Assembly: GCF_964204645.1 (NCBI RefSeq)
Contig: NW_027437486.1
Coordinates: 1-42,489 of the forward strand
Length of the DNA: 42,489 nt
DNA from: Tubulanus polymorphus
Lineage: Eukaryota > Nemertea > Palaeonemertea > Tubulaniformes > Tubulanidae
Direction of reading: 5' to 3'
Shown: piece by piece, positions 9,331 to 21,356 of the stretch
How positions within the stretch are numbered: the stretch's first letter is position 1
Layout of the letters: each line of letters opens with the position of its first letter
Position numbers and translations under genes: made by a program
The notes under the pieces: generated by a model
The model's database searches: none
Told to the model about the DNA's origin: nothing
Seen by the model: only the letters and a program-made list of their open reading frames with translations

Positions 9331-10420
9331 AACTACCACCGCCGGCACACTGACGAACGAACGGACGACCGACCTACTGCCACCCTCCCTCCCTTCCTGA
9401 CCGGTGCCGGGTCGTAACGCTGTTCATGGCCTGGTCAGCACTTAGTCGTTTTTCGAACAACAACCGCCGACACACTGACTAACGGGCGGACGACTGTCCT
9501 AGTGCCTCCATCCCTCCCTCACTGCACCGGGTCGTAACGCTGATCATGGCCCGGTCAGCACTTAGTCGTTTTTCGAACAACCACCGCCGGCACACTGACG
9601 AACGGACGGACGACCGACCTACTGCCTCCCTCCCTCCCTCAATGCTCCGGGTCGTAACGCTGATCAAGGCCCGGTCAGCACTTAGTCGTTTTTCGAACAA
9701 CCATCACTGCCGGCACACTGATAAACGGACGGACGACCGACCTACTGCCTCCCTCCCTCCCTCAATGCTCCGGGTCGTAACGCTGATCAAGGCCCGGTCA
9801 GCACTTAGTCGTTTTTCGAACAACCACCGCCGGCACACTGGCGAACGGACGGACGACCGACCTACTGCCTCCCTCCCTCCATCACTGCTCCGGGTCGTAA
9901 AGCTGATCAAGGGCCGGTCAGCACTTAGTCGTTTTTCGAATAACCACCTTCGAACTACCACCGCCGGCACAATGACGAACGGACGGACGACCGACCTACT
10001 GCCTCCCTCCCTCCCTCCCTGACCGGTGCCGGGTCGTAACGCTGATCAAGGCCCGGTCAGCACTTAGTCGTTTTTCGAACAACAACCGCCGACACACTGA
10101 CTAACGGGCGGACGACTGTCCTAGTGCCTCCCTCCCTCCCTCACTGCACCGGGTCGTAACGCTGATCATGGCCCGGTCAGCACTTAGTCGTTTTCGAACA
10201 ACCACCGCCGGCACACTGACGAACGGATGGACGACCGACCTACTGCCTCCCTCCCTCCCTCACTGCACCGGGTCGTAACGCTGATCAAGGCCCGGTCAGC
10301 ACTTAGTCGTTTTTCGAACAACCATCACTGCCGGCACACTGATAAACGGACGGACGACCGACCTACTGCCTCCCTCCCTCCCTCCCTGACCGGTGCCGGG
10401 TCGTAACGCTGATCAAGGCC
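9330..10420. repeat. Satellite block shared with 15.8-16.9 and 37.3-38.4 kb
   Basis: Shared marker order includes a CCTCCATCCC tract, an ACTGATAAACGG unit, an ACTGGCGAACGG unit, and the odd GTAAAGCTGATC unit with the nested 14-bp duplication at 9935-9962. The TGATCATGGCCC unit with a four-T GTCGTTTTCG follows. The copy at 37.3 kb lies 27938 bp downstream. The 36.9-37.3 kb interval holds three extra monomers (364 bp) missing here at about 9330. Confidence 0.8.
9935..9962. repeat. Nested 14-bp duplication inside a monomer
   Basis: TTCGAATAACCACC (9935-9948) is followed at once by TTCGAACTACCACC (9949-9962). One monomer therefore carries two copies of the TTCGAA box and its flank. The same structure is at 16579-16606 and 37873-37900, always in the unit that also reads GTAAAGCTGATC and GGGCCGGTCAG. 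Confidence 0.9.
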
Positions 10421-10847
10421 CGGTCAGCACTTAGTCGTTTTTCGAACAACCACCGCCGGCACACTGACGAACGAACGGACGACCGACCTACTGCCACCCT
10501 CCCTCCCTTCCTGACCGGTGCCGGGTCGTAACGCTGTTCATGGCCCGGTCAGCACTTAGTCGTTTTTCGAACAACAACCGCCGACACACTGACTAACGGG
10601 CGGACGACAGTCCTAGTGCCTCCCTCCCTCCCTCACTGCGCCGGGTCGTAACGCTGATCATGGACCGGTCAGCACTTAGTCGTTTTTCGAACAGCAACCG
10701 CCGACACACTGACCAACGGGCGGACGACGGACCTACTGCCTCCCTCCCTCCCTCAATGCGCCGGGTCGTAACGCTGATCAAGGCCCGGTCAGCACTTAGT
10801 CGTTTTTCGAACAACCACCGCCGGCACACTGACGACCGGACGGACGA
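10421..10847. repeat. Truncated start of the higher-order repeat
   Basis: This follows copy 1 (838-1264) at an offset of 9583 bp: the GAACGAACGG unit, the GTTCATGG unit, the ATCATGGACCGG unit, the AACAGCAACC unit and the GACGACCGG unit. One difference, CAATGCGCCGGG instead of CAATGCTCCGGG at about 10756, is shared with the copy at 38694, so those two copies are closer to each other. Confidence 0.8.
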
Positions 10848-13800
10848 CTGACCTACTGCCTCTCTCCCTCCCTCACTGCACCGGGTCGTAACGCTGATCT
10901 AGGCCCGGTCAGCACTTAGTCGTTTTTCGAACAACAACCGCCGGCACACTGACTAACGGGCGGACGACGGACCTACTGCCTCCCTCCCTCCCTCCCTGAC
11001 CGGTGCCGGGTCGTAACGCTGATCAAGGCCCGGTCAGCACTTAGTCGTTTTTCGAACCAACACTGACGGCAGACTAACTAACGGGCGGACGATTGTCCGA
11101 CTGCCTCCCTCTCTCCCTCCCTCACTGCGCCGGGTCGTAATGCTGATCAAGGCCAGGTCAGCACTTAGTCGTTTTTCGAACAACCACCGCCGGCACACTG
11201 ACGATCGGATGGACGACCGACCTACTGCCTCCCTCCCTCCCTCCCTCACTGCACCGGGTCGTAACGCTGATCAAGGCCCGGTCAGCACTTAGTCGTTTTT
11301 CGAACTACCACCGCCGGCACACTGACGAACGAACGGACGACCGACCTACTGCCACCCTCCCTCCCTTCCTGACCGGTGCCGGGTCGTAACGCTGTTCATG
11401 GCCCGGTCAGCACTTAGTCGTTTTTCGAACAACAACCGCCGACACACTGACTAACGGGCGGACGACTGTCCTAGTGCCTCCCTCCCTCCCTCACTGCACC
11501 GGGTCGTAACGCTGATCAAGGCCCGGTCAGCACTTAGTCGTTTTTCGAACAACCACAGCCGGCACACTGACGAACGGATGGACGACCGACCTACTGTCCC
11601 CCTCCCTCCCACACTGCTCCGGGTCGTAACGCTGATCAAGGCCCGGTCAGCACTTAGTCGTTTTTCGAACCAGCACTGACGGCAGACTAACTAACGGGCG
11701 GACGATTGTCCAACTGCCTCCCTGTCTCCCTCCCTCACTGCGCCGGGTCGTAATGCTGATCAAGGCCCGGTCAGCACTTAGTCGTTTTTCGAACAACCAG
11801 CACTGCCGGCACACTGACTAACGGGCGGACGACCGACCTACTGCCTCCCTCCCTCCCTCACTGCACCGGGTCGTAACGCTGATCAAGGCCCGGTCAGCAC
11901 TTAGTCGTTTTTCGAACAACGATCACTGCCGGCACACTGACAAACGGACGGACAACCGACGTACTGCCTCCCTCCCTCCCTCAATGCTCTGGGTCGTAAC
12001 GCTGATCAAGGCCCGGTCAGCACTTTGTCGTTTTTCGAACTACCACCGCCGGCACACTGACGAACGGACGGACGACCGACCTACTGCCTCCCTCCCTCCC
12101 TCCCTGACCGGTGCCGGGTCGTAACGCTGATCAAGGCCCGGTCAGCACTTAGTCGTTTTTCGAACAACCACCGCCGGCACACTGACGTACGAACGGACGA
12201 CCGACCTACTGCCACCCTCCCTCCCTTCCTGACCGGTGCCGGGTCGTAACGCTGTTCATGGCCCGGTCAGCACTTAGTCGTTTTTCGAACAACAACCGCC
12301 GACACACTGACTAACGGGCGGACGACAGTCCTAGTGCCTCCCTCCCTCCCTCACTGCGCCGGGTCGTAACGCTGATCATGGACCGGTCAGCACTTAGTTG
12401 TTTTTCGAACAACCACCGCCGGCACACTGACGAACGGATGGACGACTGACCTACTGCCTCCCTCCTTCCCTCCCTCACTGCACCGGGTCGTAACGCTGAT
12501 CAAGACCCGGTCAGCACTTAGTCGTTTTTCGAACAACCACCGCCGGCACACTGACGAACGGACGGACGACCCGACCTACTGCCTCCCTCCCTCCCTCCCT
12601 CACTGCTCCGGGTCGTAACGCTGATCAAGGCCCGGTCAGCACTTAGTCGTTTTTCGAACAACCACCGCCGGCACACTGACGAACGAACGGACGACCGACC
12701 TACTGCCACCCTCCCTCCTTCCTGACCGGTGCCGGGTCGTAACGCTGTTCATGGCCCGGTCAGCACTTAGTCGTTTTTCGAACAACAACCGCCGACACAC
12801 TGACTAACGGGCGGACGACAGTCCTAGTGCCTCCCTCCCTCCCTCACTGCACCGGGTCGTAACGCTGATCATGGCCCGGTCAGCACTTAGTCGTTTTTCG
12901 AACTACCACCGCCGGCACACTGACGAACGGATGGACGACCGACCTACTGCCTCCCTCCCTCCCTCCCTGACCAGCGCCGGGTGGTAACGCTGATCAAGGC
13001 CCGGTCAGCACTTAGTCGTTTTTCGAACAACCACCGCCGGCACTCTGACGAACGAACGGACGACCGACCTACTGCCACCCTCCCTCCCTTCCTGACCGGT
13101 GCCGGGTCGTAACGCTGTTCATGGCCCGGTCAGCACTTAGTCGTTTTTTCGAACAACCACCGCCGGCACACTGACGAACGGATGGACGACCGACCTACTG
13201 CCTCCCTCCCTCCCTCCCTCACTGCACCGGGTCGTAACGCTGATCAAGGCCCCGGTCAGCACTTAGTCGTTTTTCGAACAACCACCGCCGGCACACTGAC
13301 GAACGGATGGACGACCGACCTACTGCCTCCCTCCCTCCCTCCCTCACTGCACCGGGTCGTAACGCTGATCAAGGCCCGGTCAGCACTTAGTCGTTTTTCG
13401 AACTACCACCGCCGGCACACTGACGAACGGATGGACGACCGACCTACTGCCTCCCTCCCTCCCTCCTGACCAGCGCCGGGATGTAACGCTGATCAAGGCC
13501 CGGTCAGCCCTTAGTCGTTTTTCGAACAACCACCGCCGGCACACTGACGAACGGACGGACGACCGACCTACTGCCTCCCTCCCTCCCTCACTGCACCGGG
13601 TCGTAACGCTGATCATGGCCCGGTCAGCACTTAGTCTTTTTTCGAACTACCACCGCCGGCACACTGACGAACGGACGGACGGACGACCGACCTACTGCCT
13701 CCCTCCCTCCCCCCTCCCTGACCGGTGCCGGGGTCCGTAACGCTGATCAAGGCCCGGTCAGCACTTAGTCGTTTTTCGAACAACCACCGCCGGCACACTG

Positions 13801-15000
13801 ACGAACGAACGGACGACCGACCTACTGCCTCCCTCCCTCCCTCAATGCTCCGGGTCGTAACGCTGATCAAGGCCCGGTCAGCACTTAGTCGTTTTTCGAA
13901 CAACCACCACCGGCACACTGGCGAACGGACGGACGACCGACCTACTGCCTCCCTCCCTCCCTCACTGCACCGGGTCGTAACGCTGATCAAGGCCCGGTCA
14001 GCACTTAGTCGTTTTTCGAACAACCACCACCGGCACACTGACGAACGGACGGACGACCGACCTACTGCCTCCCTCCCTCCCTCCCTGACCGGTGCCGGGT
14101 CGTAACGCTGATCAAGGCCCGGTCAGCACTTAGTCGTTTTCGAACAACCACCGCCGGCACACTGACGAACGGATGGACGACCGACCTACTGCCTCCCTCC
14201 CTCCTCCCTCACTGCACCGGGTCGTAACGCTGATCAAGACCCGGTCAGCACTTAGTCGTTTTTCGAACAACCACCGCCGGCACACTGACGAACGGACGGA
14301 CGACCGACCTACTGCCTCCCTCCATCCCTCACTGCACGGGTCGTAACGCTGATCAAGGCCCGGTCAGCACTTAGTCGTTTTTCGAACTACCACCGCCGGC
14401 ACACTGACGAACGGATGGACGACCGACCTACTGCCTCCCTCCCTCCCTCCCTCACTGCACCGGATCGTAACGCTGATCAAGGCCCGGTCAGCACTTAGTC
14501 GTTTTTCGAACAACCACCGCCGGCACACTGACGAACGGATGGACGACCGACCTACTGTCCCCCTCCCTCCCACACTGCTCCGGGTCGTAACGCTGATCAA
14601 GGCCCGGTCCAGCACTTAGTCTTTTTTCGAACTACCACGCCGGCACACTGACGAACGGACGGACGACCGACCTACTGCCTTCCTCCCTCCCTACCTAACC
14701 GGTGCCGGGTCGTAACGCTGATCAAGGCCCGGTCAGCACTTAGTCGTTTTTCGAACAACCACCGCCGGCACACTGACGAACGAACGGACGACCGACCTAC
14801 TGCCTCCCTCCCTCCCTCACTGCACCGGGTCGTAACGCTGATCATGGCCCGGTCAGCACTTAATCGTTTTTCGAACAACCACCGCCGGCACACTGACGAA
14901 CGGATGGACGACCGACCTACTGCCTCCCTCCCTCCCTCCCTCACTGCACCGGGTCGTAACGCTGATCAAGGCCGGTCAGCACTTAGTCGTTTTTCGAACC
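10848..15000. repeat. 4.15-kb block duplicated at 24599-28380
   Basis: From CTGACCTACTGCC at 10848 the order of variants matches 24599 onward. The offset is 13751 bp at first and about 13379 bp later. The fall of about 372 bp is three monomers present here (about 11300-11660) and absent at about 25050. The later part, about 13360-14690, is also an instance of the HOR core segment. Many one-base indels between 13144 and 14973 are not in the partner copy, so the base-level sequence there is doubtful. Confidence 0.85.
13360..14690. repeat. HOR core segment, damaged copy
   Basis: Same monomer order as about 1540-2880 in copy 1: GCCGGGATGTAACG, AGTCTTTTTTCG, two CACCACCGG units, ATCAAGACCCGG, CCTCCATCCC, CACCGGATCG, CTGTCCCCCTCC. 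It differs from all six other copies by private indels. These include a lost C at about 13464, an extra GGAC at about 13681, a C6 run at 13709-13714, GGGG at 13730-13733, a T4 at 14137-14140, an extra C at 14610 and a lost C near 14637. Confidence 0.85.
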
Positions 15001-17801
15001 AACACTGACGGCAGACTAACTAACGGGCGGACGATTGTCCGACTGCCTCCCTCTCTCCCTCCCTCACTGCGCCGGGTCGTAATGCTGATCAAGGCCCGGT
15101 CAGCACTTAGTCGTTTTTCGAACAACCAGCACTGCCGGCACACTGACTAACGGGCGGACGACCGACCTACTGCCTCCCTCCCTCCCTCACTGCACCGGGT
15201 CGTAACGCTGATCAAGGCCCGGTCAGCACTTAGTCGTTTTCGAACCATCACTGCCGGCACACTGACAAACGGACGGACGACCGACCTACTGCCTCCCTCC
15301 CTCCCTCACTGCACCGGGTCGTAACGCTGATCATGGCCCGGTCAGCACTTAGTCGTTTTTCGAACTACCACCGCCGGCACACTGACGAACGGATGGACGA
15401 CCGACCTACTGCCTCCCTCCCTCCCTCCCTCACTGCACCGGGTCGTAACGCTGATCAAGGCCCGGTCAGCACTTAGTCGTTTTTCGAACAACCACCGCCG
15501 GCACACTGACGAACGGATGGACGACCGACCTACTGCCTCCCTCCCTCCCTCACTGCACCGGGTCGTAACGCTGATCAAGACCTCGTCAGCACTTAGTCGT
15601 TTTTCGAACAACCACCGCCGGCACACTGACGAACGGACGGACGACCGACCTACTGCCTCCCTCCCTCCCTCACTGCACCGGGTCGTAACGCTGATCAAGG
15701 CCCGGTCAGCACTTAGTCGTTTTTCGAACTACCACCGCCGGCACACTGACGAACGAACGGACGACCGACCTACTGCCACCCTCCCTCCCTTCCTGACCGG
15801 TGCCGGGTCGTAACGCTGTTCATGGCCCGGTCAGCACTTAGTCGTTTTTCGAACAACAACCGCCGACACACTGACTAACGGGCGGACGACTGTCCTAGTG
15901 CCTCCATCCCTCCCTCACTGCACCGGGTCGTAACGCTGATCATGGCCCGGTCAGCACTTAGTCGTTTTTCGAACAACCACCGCCGGCACACTGACGAACG
16001 GACGGACGACCGACCTACTGCCTCCCTCCCTCCCTCACTGCACCGGGTCGTAACGCTGATCAAGGCCCGGTCAGCACTTAGTCGTTTTTCGAACTACCAC
16101 CGCCGGCACACTGACGAACGGATGAACGACCGACCTACTGCCTCCCTCCCTACCTCCCTGACCAGCGCCGGGTCGTAACGCTGATTAAGGCCCGGTCAGC
16201 CCTTAGTCGTTTTTCGAACAACCATCACTGCCGGCACACTGACTAACGGACGGACGACCGACCTACTGCCTCCCTCCCTCCCTCAATGCTCCGGGTCGTA
16301 ACGCTGATCAAGGCCCGGTCAGCACTTAGTCGTTTTTCGAACAACCATCACTGCCGGCACACTGATAAACGGACGGACGACCGACCTACTGCCTCCCTCC
16401 CTCCCTCAATGCTCCGGGTCGTAACGCTGATCAAGGCCCGGTCAGCACTTAGTCGTTTTTCGAACAACCACCGCCGGCACACTGGCGAACGGACGGACGA
16501 CCGACCTACTGCCTCCCTCCCTCCATCACTGCTCCGGGTCGTAAAGCTGATCAAGGGCCGGTCAGCACTTAGTCGTTTTTCGAATAACCACCTTCGAACT
16601 ACCACCGCCGGCACAATGACGAACGGACGGACGACCGACCTACTGCCTCCCTCCCTCCCTCCCTGACCGGTGCCGGGTCGTAACGCTGATCAAGGCCCGG
16701 TCAGCACTTAGTCGTTTTTCGAACAACAACCGCCGACACACTGACTAACGGGCGGACGACTGTCCTAGTGCCTCCCTTCCTCCCTCACTGCACCGGGTCG
16801 TAACGCTGATCATGGCCCGGTCAGCACTTAGTCGTTTTCGAACAACCACCGCCGGCACACTGACGAACGGATGGACGACCGACCTACTGCCTCCCTCCCT
16901 CCCTCACTGCACCGGGTCGTAACGCTGATCAAGGCCCGGTCAGCACTTAGTCGTTTTTCGAACAACCATCACTGCCGGCACACTGATAAACGGACGGACG
17001 ACCGACCTACTGCCTCCCTCCCTCCCTCAATGCTCCGGGTCGTAACGCTGATCAAGGCCCGGTCAGCACTTAGTCGTTTTTCGAACTACTACCGCCGGCA
17101 CACTGACGAACGGATGGACGACCGACCTACTGCCTCCCTCCCTCCCTCCCTGACCAGCGCTGGGTCGTAACGCTGATCAAGGCCCGGTCAGCCCTTAGTC
17201 GTTTTTCGAACAACCATCACTGCCGGCACACTGACAAACGGACGGACAACCGACCTACTGCCTCCCTCCCTCCCTCAATGCTCTGGGTCGTAACGCTGAT
17301 CAAGGCCCGGTCAGCACTTTGTCGTTTTTCGAACTACCACCGCCGGCACACTGACGAACGGACGGACGACCGACCTACTGCCTCCCTCCCTCCCTCCCTG
17401 ACCGGTGCCGGGTCGTAACGCTGATCAAGGCCCGGTCAGCACTTAGTCGTTTTTCGAACTACTACCGCCGGCACACTGACGAACGGATGGACGACCGACC
17501 TACTGCCTCCCTCCCTCCCTCCCTGACCAGCGCTGGGTCGTAACGCTGATCAAGGCCCGGTCAGCCCTTAGTCGTTTTTCGAACAACGATCACTGCCGGC
17601 ACACTGACAAACGGACGGACAACCGACGTACTGCCTCCCTCCCTCAATGCTCTGGGTCGTAACGCTGATCAAGGCCCGGTCAGCACTTTGTCGTTTTTCG
17701 AACTACCACCGCCGGCACACTGACGAACGGACGGACGACCGACCTACTGCCTCCCTCCCTCCCTCCCTGACCGATGCCGGGTCGTAACGCTGATCAAGGC
17801 C
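14800..17801. repeat. Satellite block shared with 36.3-39.8 kb
   Basis: Variant order matches the downstream copy at offset about 21540 bp (14800-16060), then 21294 bp (16286 to about 16830), then 22025 bp (16871 onward). The steps equal two monomers present here near 16060-16280 and a 731-bp insertion (six monomers) in the downstream copy at about 38101-38831. It includes an E-type unit near 15000 and the nested duplication at 16579-16606. One private shortening, about 17639, has lost a CCCT unit. Confidence 0.82.
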
Positions 17802-20800
17802 CGGTCAGCACTTAGTCGTTTTTCGAACAACCACCGCCGGCACACTGACGAACGAACGGACGACCGACCTACTGCCACCCTCCCTCCCTTCCTGACCGGT
17901 GCCGGGTCGTAACGCTGTTCATGGCCCGGTCAGCACTTAGTCGTTTTTCGAACAACAACCGCCGACACACTGACTAACGGGCGGACGACAGTCCTAGTGC
18001 CTCCCTCCCTCCCTCACTGCGCCGGGTCGTAACGCTGATCATGGACCGGTCAGCACTTAGTCGTTTTTCGAACAGCAACCGCCGACACACTGACCAACGG
18101 GCGGACGACGGACCTACTGCCTCCCTCCCTCCCTCAATGCTCCGGGTCGTAACGCTGATCAAGGCCCGGTCAGCACTTAGTCGTTTTTCGAACAACCACC
18201 GCCGGCACACTGACGACCGGACGGACGACTGACCTACTGCCTCTCTCCCTCCCTCACTGCACCGGGTCGTAACGCTGATCTAGGCCCGGTCAGCACTTAG
18301 TCGTTTTTCGAACAACAACCGCCGGCACACTGACTAACGGGCGGACGACGGACCTACTGCCTCCCTCCCTCCCTCCCTCACTGCTCCGGGTCGTAACGCT
18401 GATCAAGGCCCGGTCAGCACTTAGTCGTTTTTCGAACAACCACCGCCGGCACACTGACGAACGGATGGACGACCGACCTACTGCCTCCCTCCCTCCCTCC
18501 CTCACTGCACCGGGTCGTAACGCTGATCAAGGCCCGGTCAGCACTTAGTCGTTTTTCGAACTACCACCGCCGGCACACTGACGAACGGATGGACGACCGA
18601 CCTACTGCCTCCCTCCCTCCCTCCCTGACCAGCGCCGGGATGTAACGCTGATCAAGGCCCGGTCAGCCCTTAGTCGTTTTTCGAACAACCACCGCCGGCA
18701 CACTGACGAACGGACGGACGACCGACCTACTGCCTCCCTCCCTCCCTCACTGCACCGGGTCGTAACGCTGATCATGGCCCGGTCAGCACTTAGTCTTTTT
18801 TCGAACTACCACCGCCGGCACACTGACGAACGGACGGACGACCGACCTACTGCCTCCCTCCCTCCCTCCCTGACCGGTGCCGGGTCGTAACGCTGATCAA
18901 GGCCCGGTCAGCACTTAGTCGTTTTTCGAACAACCACCGCCGGCACACTGACGAACGAACGGACGACCGACCTACTGCCTCCCTCCCTCCCTAAATGCTC
19001 CGGGTCGTAACGCTGATCAAGGCCCGGTCAGCACTTAGTCGTTTTTCGAACAACCACCACCGGCACACTGGCGAACGGACGGACGACCGACCTACTGCCT
19101 CCCTCCCTCCCTCACTGCACCGGGTCGTAACGCTGATCAAGGCCCGGTCAGCACTTAGTCGTTTTTCGAACAACCACCACCGGCACACTGACGAACGGAC
19201 GGACGACCGACCTACTGCCTCCCTCCCTCCCTCCCTGACCGGTGCCGGGTCGCAACGCTGATCAAGGCCCGGTCAGCACTTAGTCGTTTTTCGAACAACC
19301 ACCGCCGGCACACTGACGAACGGATGGACGACCGACCTACTGCCTCCCTCCCTCCCTCCCTCACTGCACCGGGTCGTAACGCTGATCAAGACCCGGTCAG
19401 CACTTAGTCGTTTTTCGAACAACCACCGCCGGCACACTGACGAACGGACGGACGACCGACCTACTGCCTCCCTCCATCCCTCACTGCACCGGGTCGTAAC
19501 GCTGATCAAGGCCCGGTCAGCACTTAGTCGTTTTTCGAACTACCACCGCCGGCACACTGACGAACGGATGGACGACCGACCTACTGCCTCCCTCCCTCCC
19601 TCCCTCACTGCACCGGATCGTAACGCTGATCAAGGCCCGGTCAGCACTTAGTCGTTTTTCGAACAACCACCGCCGGCACACTGACGAACGGATGGACGAC
19701 CGACCTACTGTCCCCCTCCCTCCCACACTGCTCCGGGTCGTAACGCTGATCAAGGCCCGGTCAGCACTTAGTCTTTTTTCGAACTACCACCGCCGGCACA
19801 CTGACGAACGGACGGACGACCGACCTACTGCCTTCCTCCCTCCCTCCCTGACCGGTGCCGGGTCGTAACGCTGATCAAGGCCCGGTCAGCACTTAGTCGT
19901 TTTTCGAACAACCACCGCCGGCACACTGACGAACGAACGGACGACCGACCTACTGCCACCCTCCCTCCCTTCCTGACCGGTGCCGGGTCGTAACGCTGTT
20001 CATGGCCCGGTCAGCACTTAGTCGTTTTTCGAACAACAACCGCCGACACACTGACTAACGGGCGGACGACTGTCCTAGTGCCTCCCTCCCTCCCTCACTG
20101 CACCGGGTCGTAACGCTGATCAAGGCCCGGTCAGCACTTAGTCGTTTTTCGAACAACCACCGCCGGCACACTGACGAACGGATGGACGACCGACCTACTG
20201 CCTCCCTCCCTCCCTCCCTCCCTCACTGCACCGGGTCGTAACGCTGATCAAGGCCCGGTCAGCACTTAGTCGTTTTTCGAACAACCACCGCCGGCACACT
20301 GACGAACGGATGGACGACCGACCTACTGCCTTCCTCCCTCCCTCACTGCTCCGAATCCTAACGCTGATCAAGGCCCGGTCAGCACTTAGTCGTTTTTCGA
20401 ACAACCACCGCCGGCACACTGACGAACGGACGGACGACCGACCTACTGCCTCCCACCCTCCCTCACTGCACCGGGTCGTAACGCTGATCAAGGCCCGGTC
20501 AGCACTTAGTCGTTTTTCGAACTACCACCGCCGGCACACTGACGAACGCATGGACGACCGACCTACTGCCTCCCTTCCTCCCTCCCTGACCAGCGCCGGG
20601 TCGTAACGCTGATCAAGGCCCGGTCAGTCCTTAGTCGTTTTTCGAACAACCATCACTGCCGGCACACTGACAAACGGACGGACGACCGACCAACTGCCTC
20701 CCTCCCTCCCTCACTGCTCGGGTCGTAACGCTGATCAAGGCCCGGTCAGCACTTAGTCGTTTTTCGAACTACCGCCGCCGGCACACTGACGAACGAACGG

Positions 20801-21356
20801 ACGACCGACCTACTTCCACCCTCCCTCCCTTCCTGACCGGTGCCGGGTCGTAACGCTGTTCATGGCCCGGTCAGCACTTAGTCGTTTTTTCAAACAACAA
20901 CCGCCGACACACTGACTAACGGGCGGACGACTGTCCTAGTGCCTCCCTCCCTCCCTCACTGCGCCGGGGTCGTAACGCTGATCATAGCCCGGTCAGCACT
21001 TAGTCGTTTTTCGAACAACCACCGCCGCACACTGACGAACGGATGGACGACCGACCTACTGCCTCCCTCCCTCCCTCCCTCACTGCACCGGTCGTAACGC
21101 TGATCAAGGCCCGGTCAGCACTTAGTCGTTTTTCGAACTACCACCGCCGGCACACTGACGAACGAACGGACGACCGACCTACTGCCACCCTCCCTCCCTT
21201 CCTGACCGGTGCCGGGTCGTAACGCTGTTCATGGCCCGGTCAGCACTTAGTCGTTTTTCAAACAACAACCGCCGACACACTGACTAATGGGCGGACGACT
21301 GTCCTAGTGCCTCCCTCCCTCCCTCACTGCGCCGGGTCGTAACGCTGATCATAGCT
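17802..21356. repeat. Higher-order repeat, copy 3
   Basis: It matches copy 1 at an offset of 16964 bp over its length (16963 at the end) and, unlike copy 2, retains the AGTCTTTTTTCG monomer at about 18790. Private changes are few up to 20.3 kb (GACCGATGCC at about 17769, CTAAATGCTCC at about 18992, GGGTCGCAACG at about 19250, CTCCGAATCCTAACG at about 20349). They then become dense small indels after 20.7 kb. Confidence 0.88.

Noticed and set aside
9546-10022. Longest open frames (about 120-158 codons, both strands) as protein genes
   Set aside because: They are made only of the 40-codon repeat. They occur on both strands of the same DNA, start and stop at monomer variants, and are broken by CCCT length changes. 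No domain, ribosome-binding or splice context is visible.
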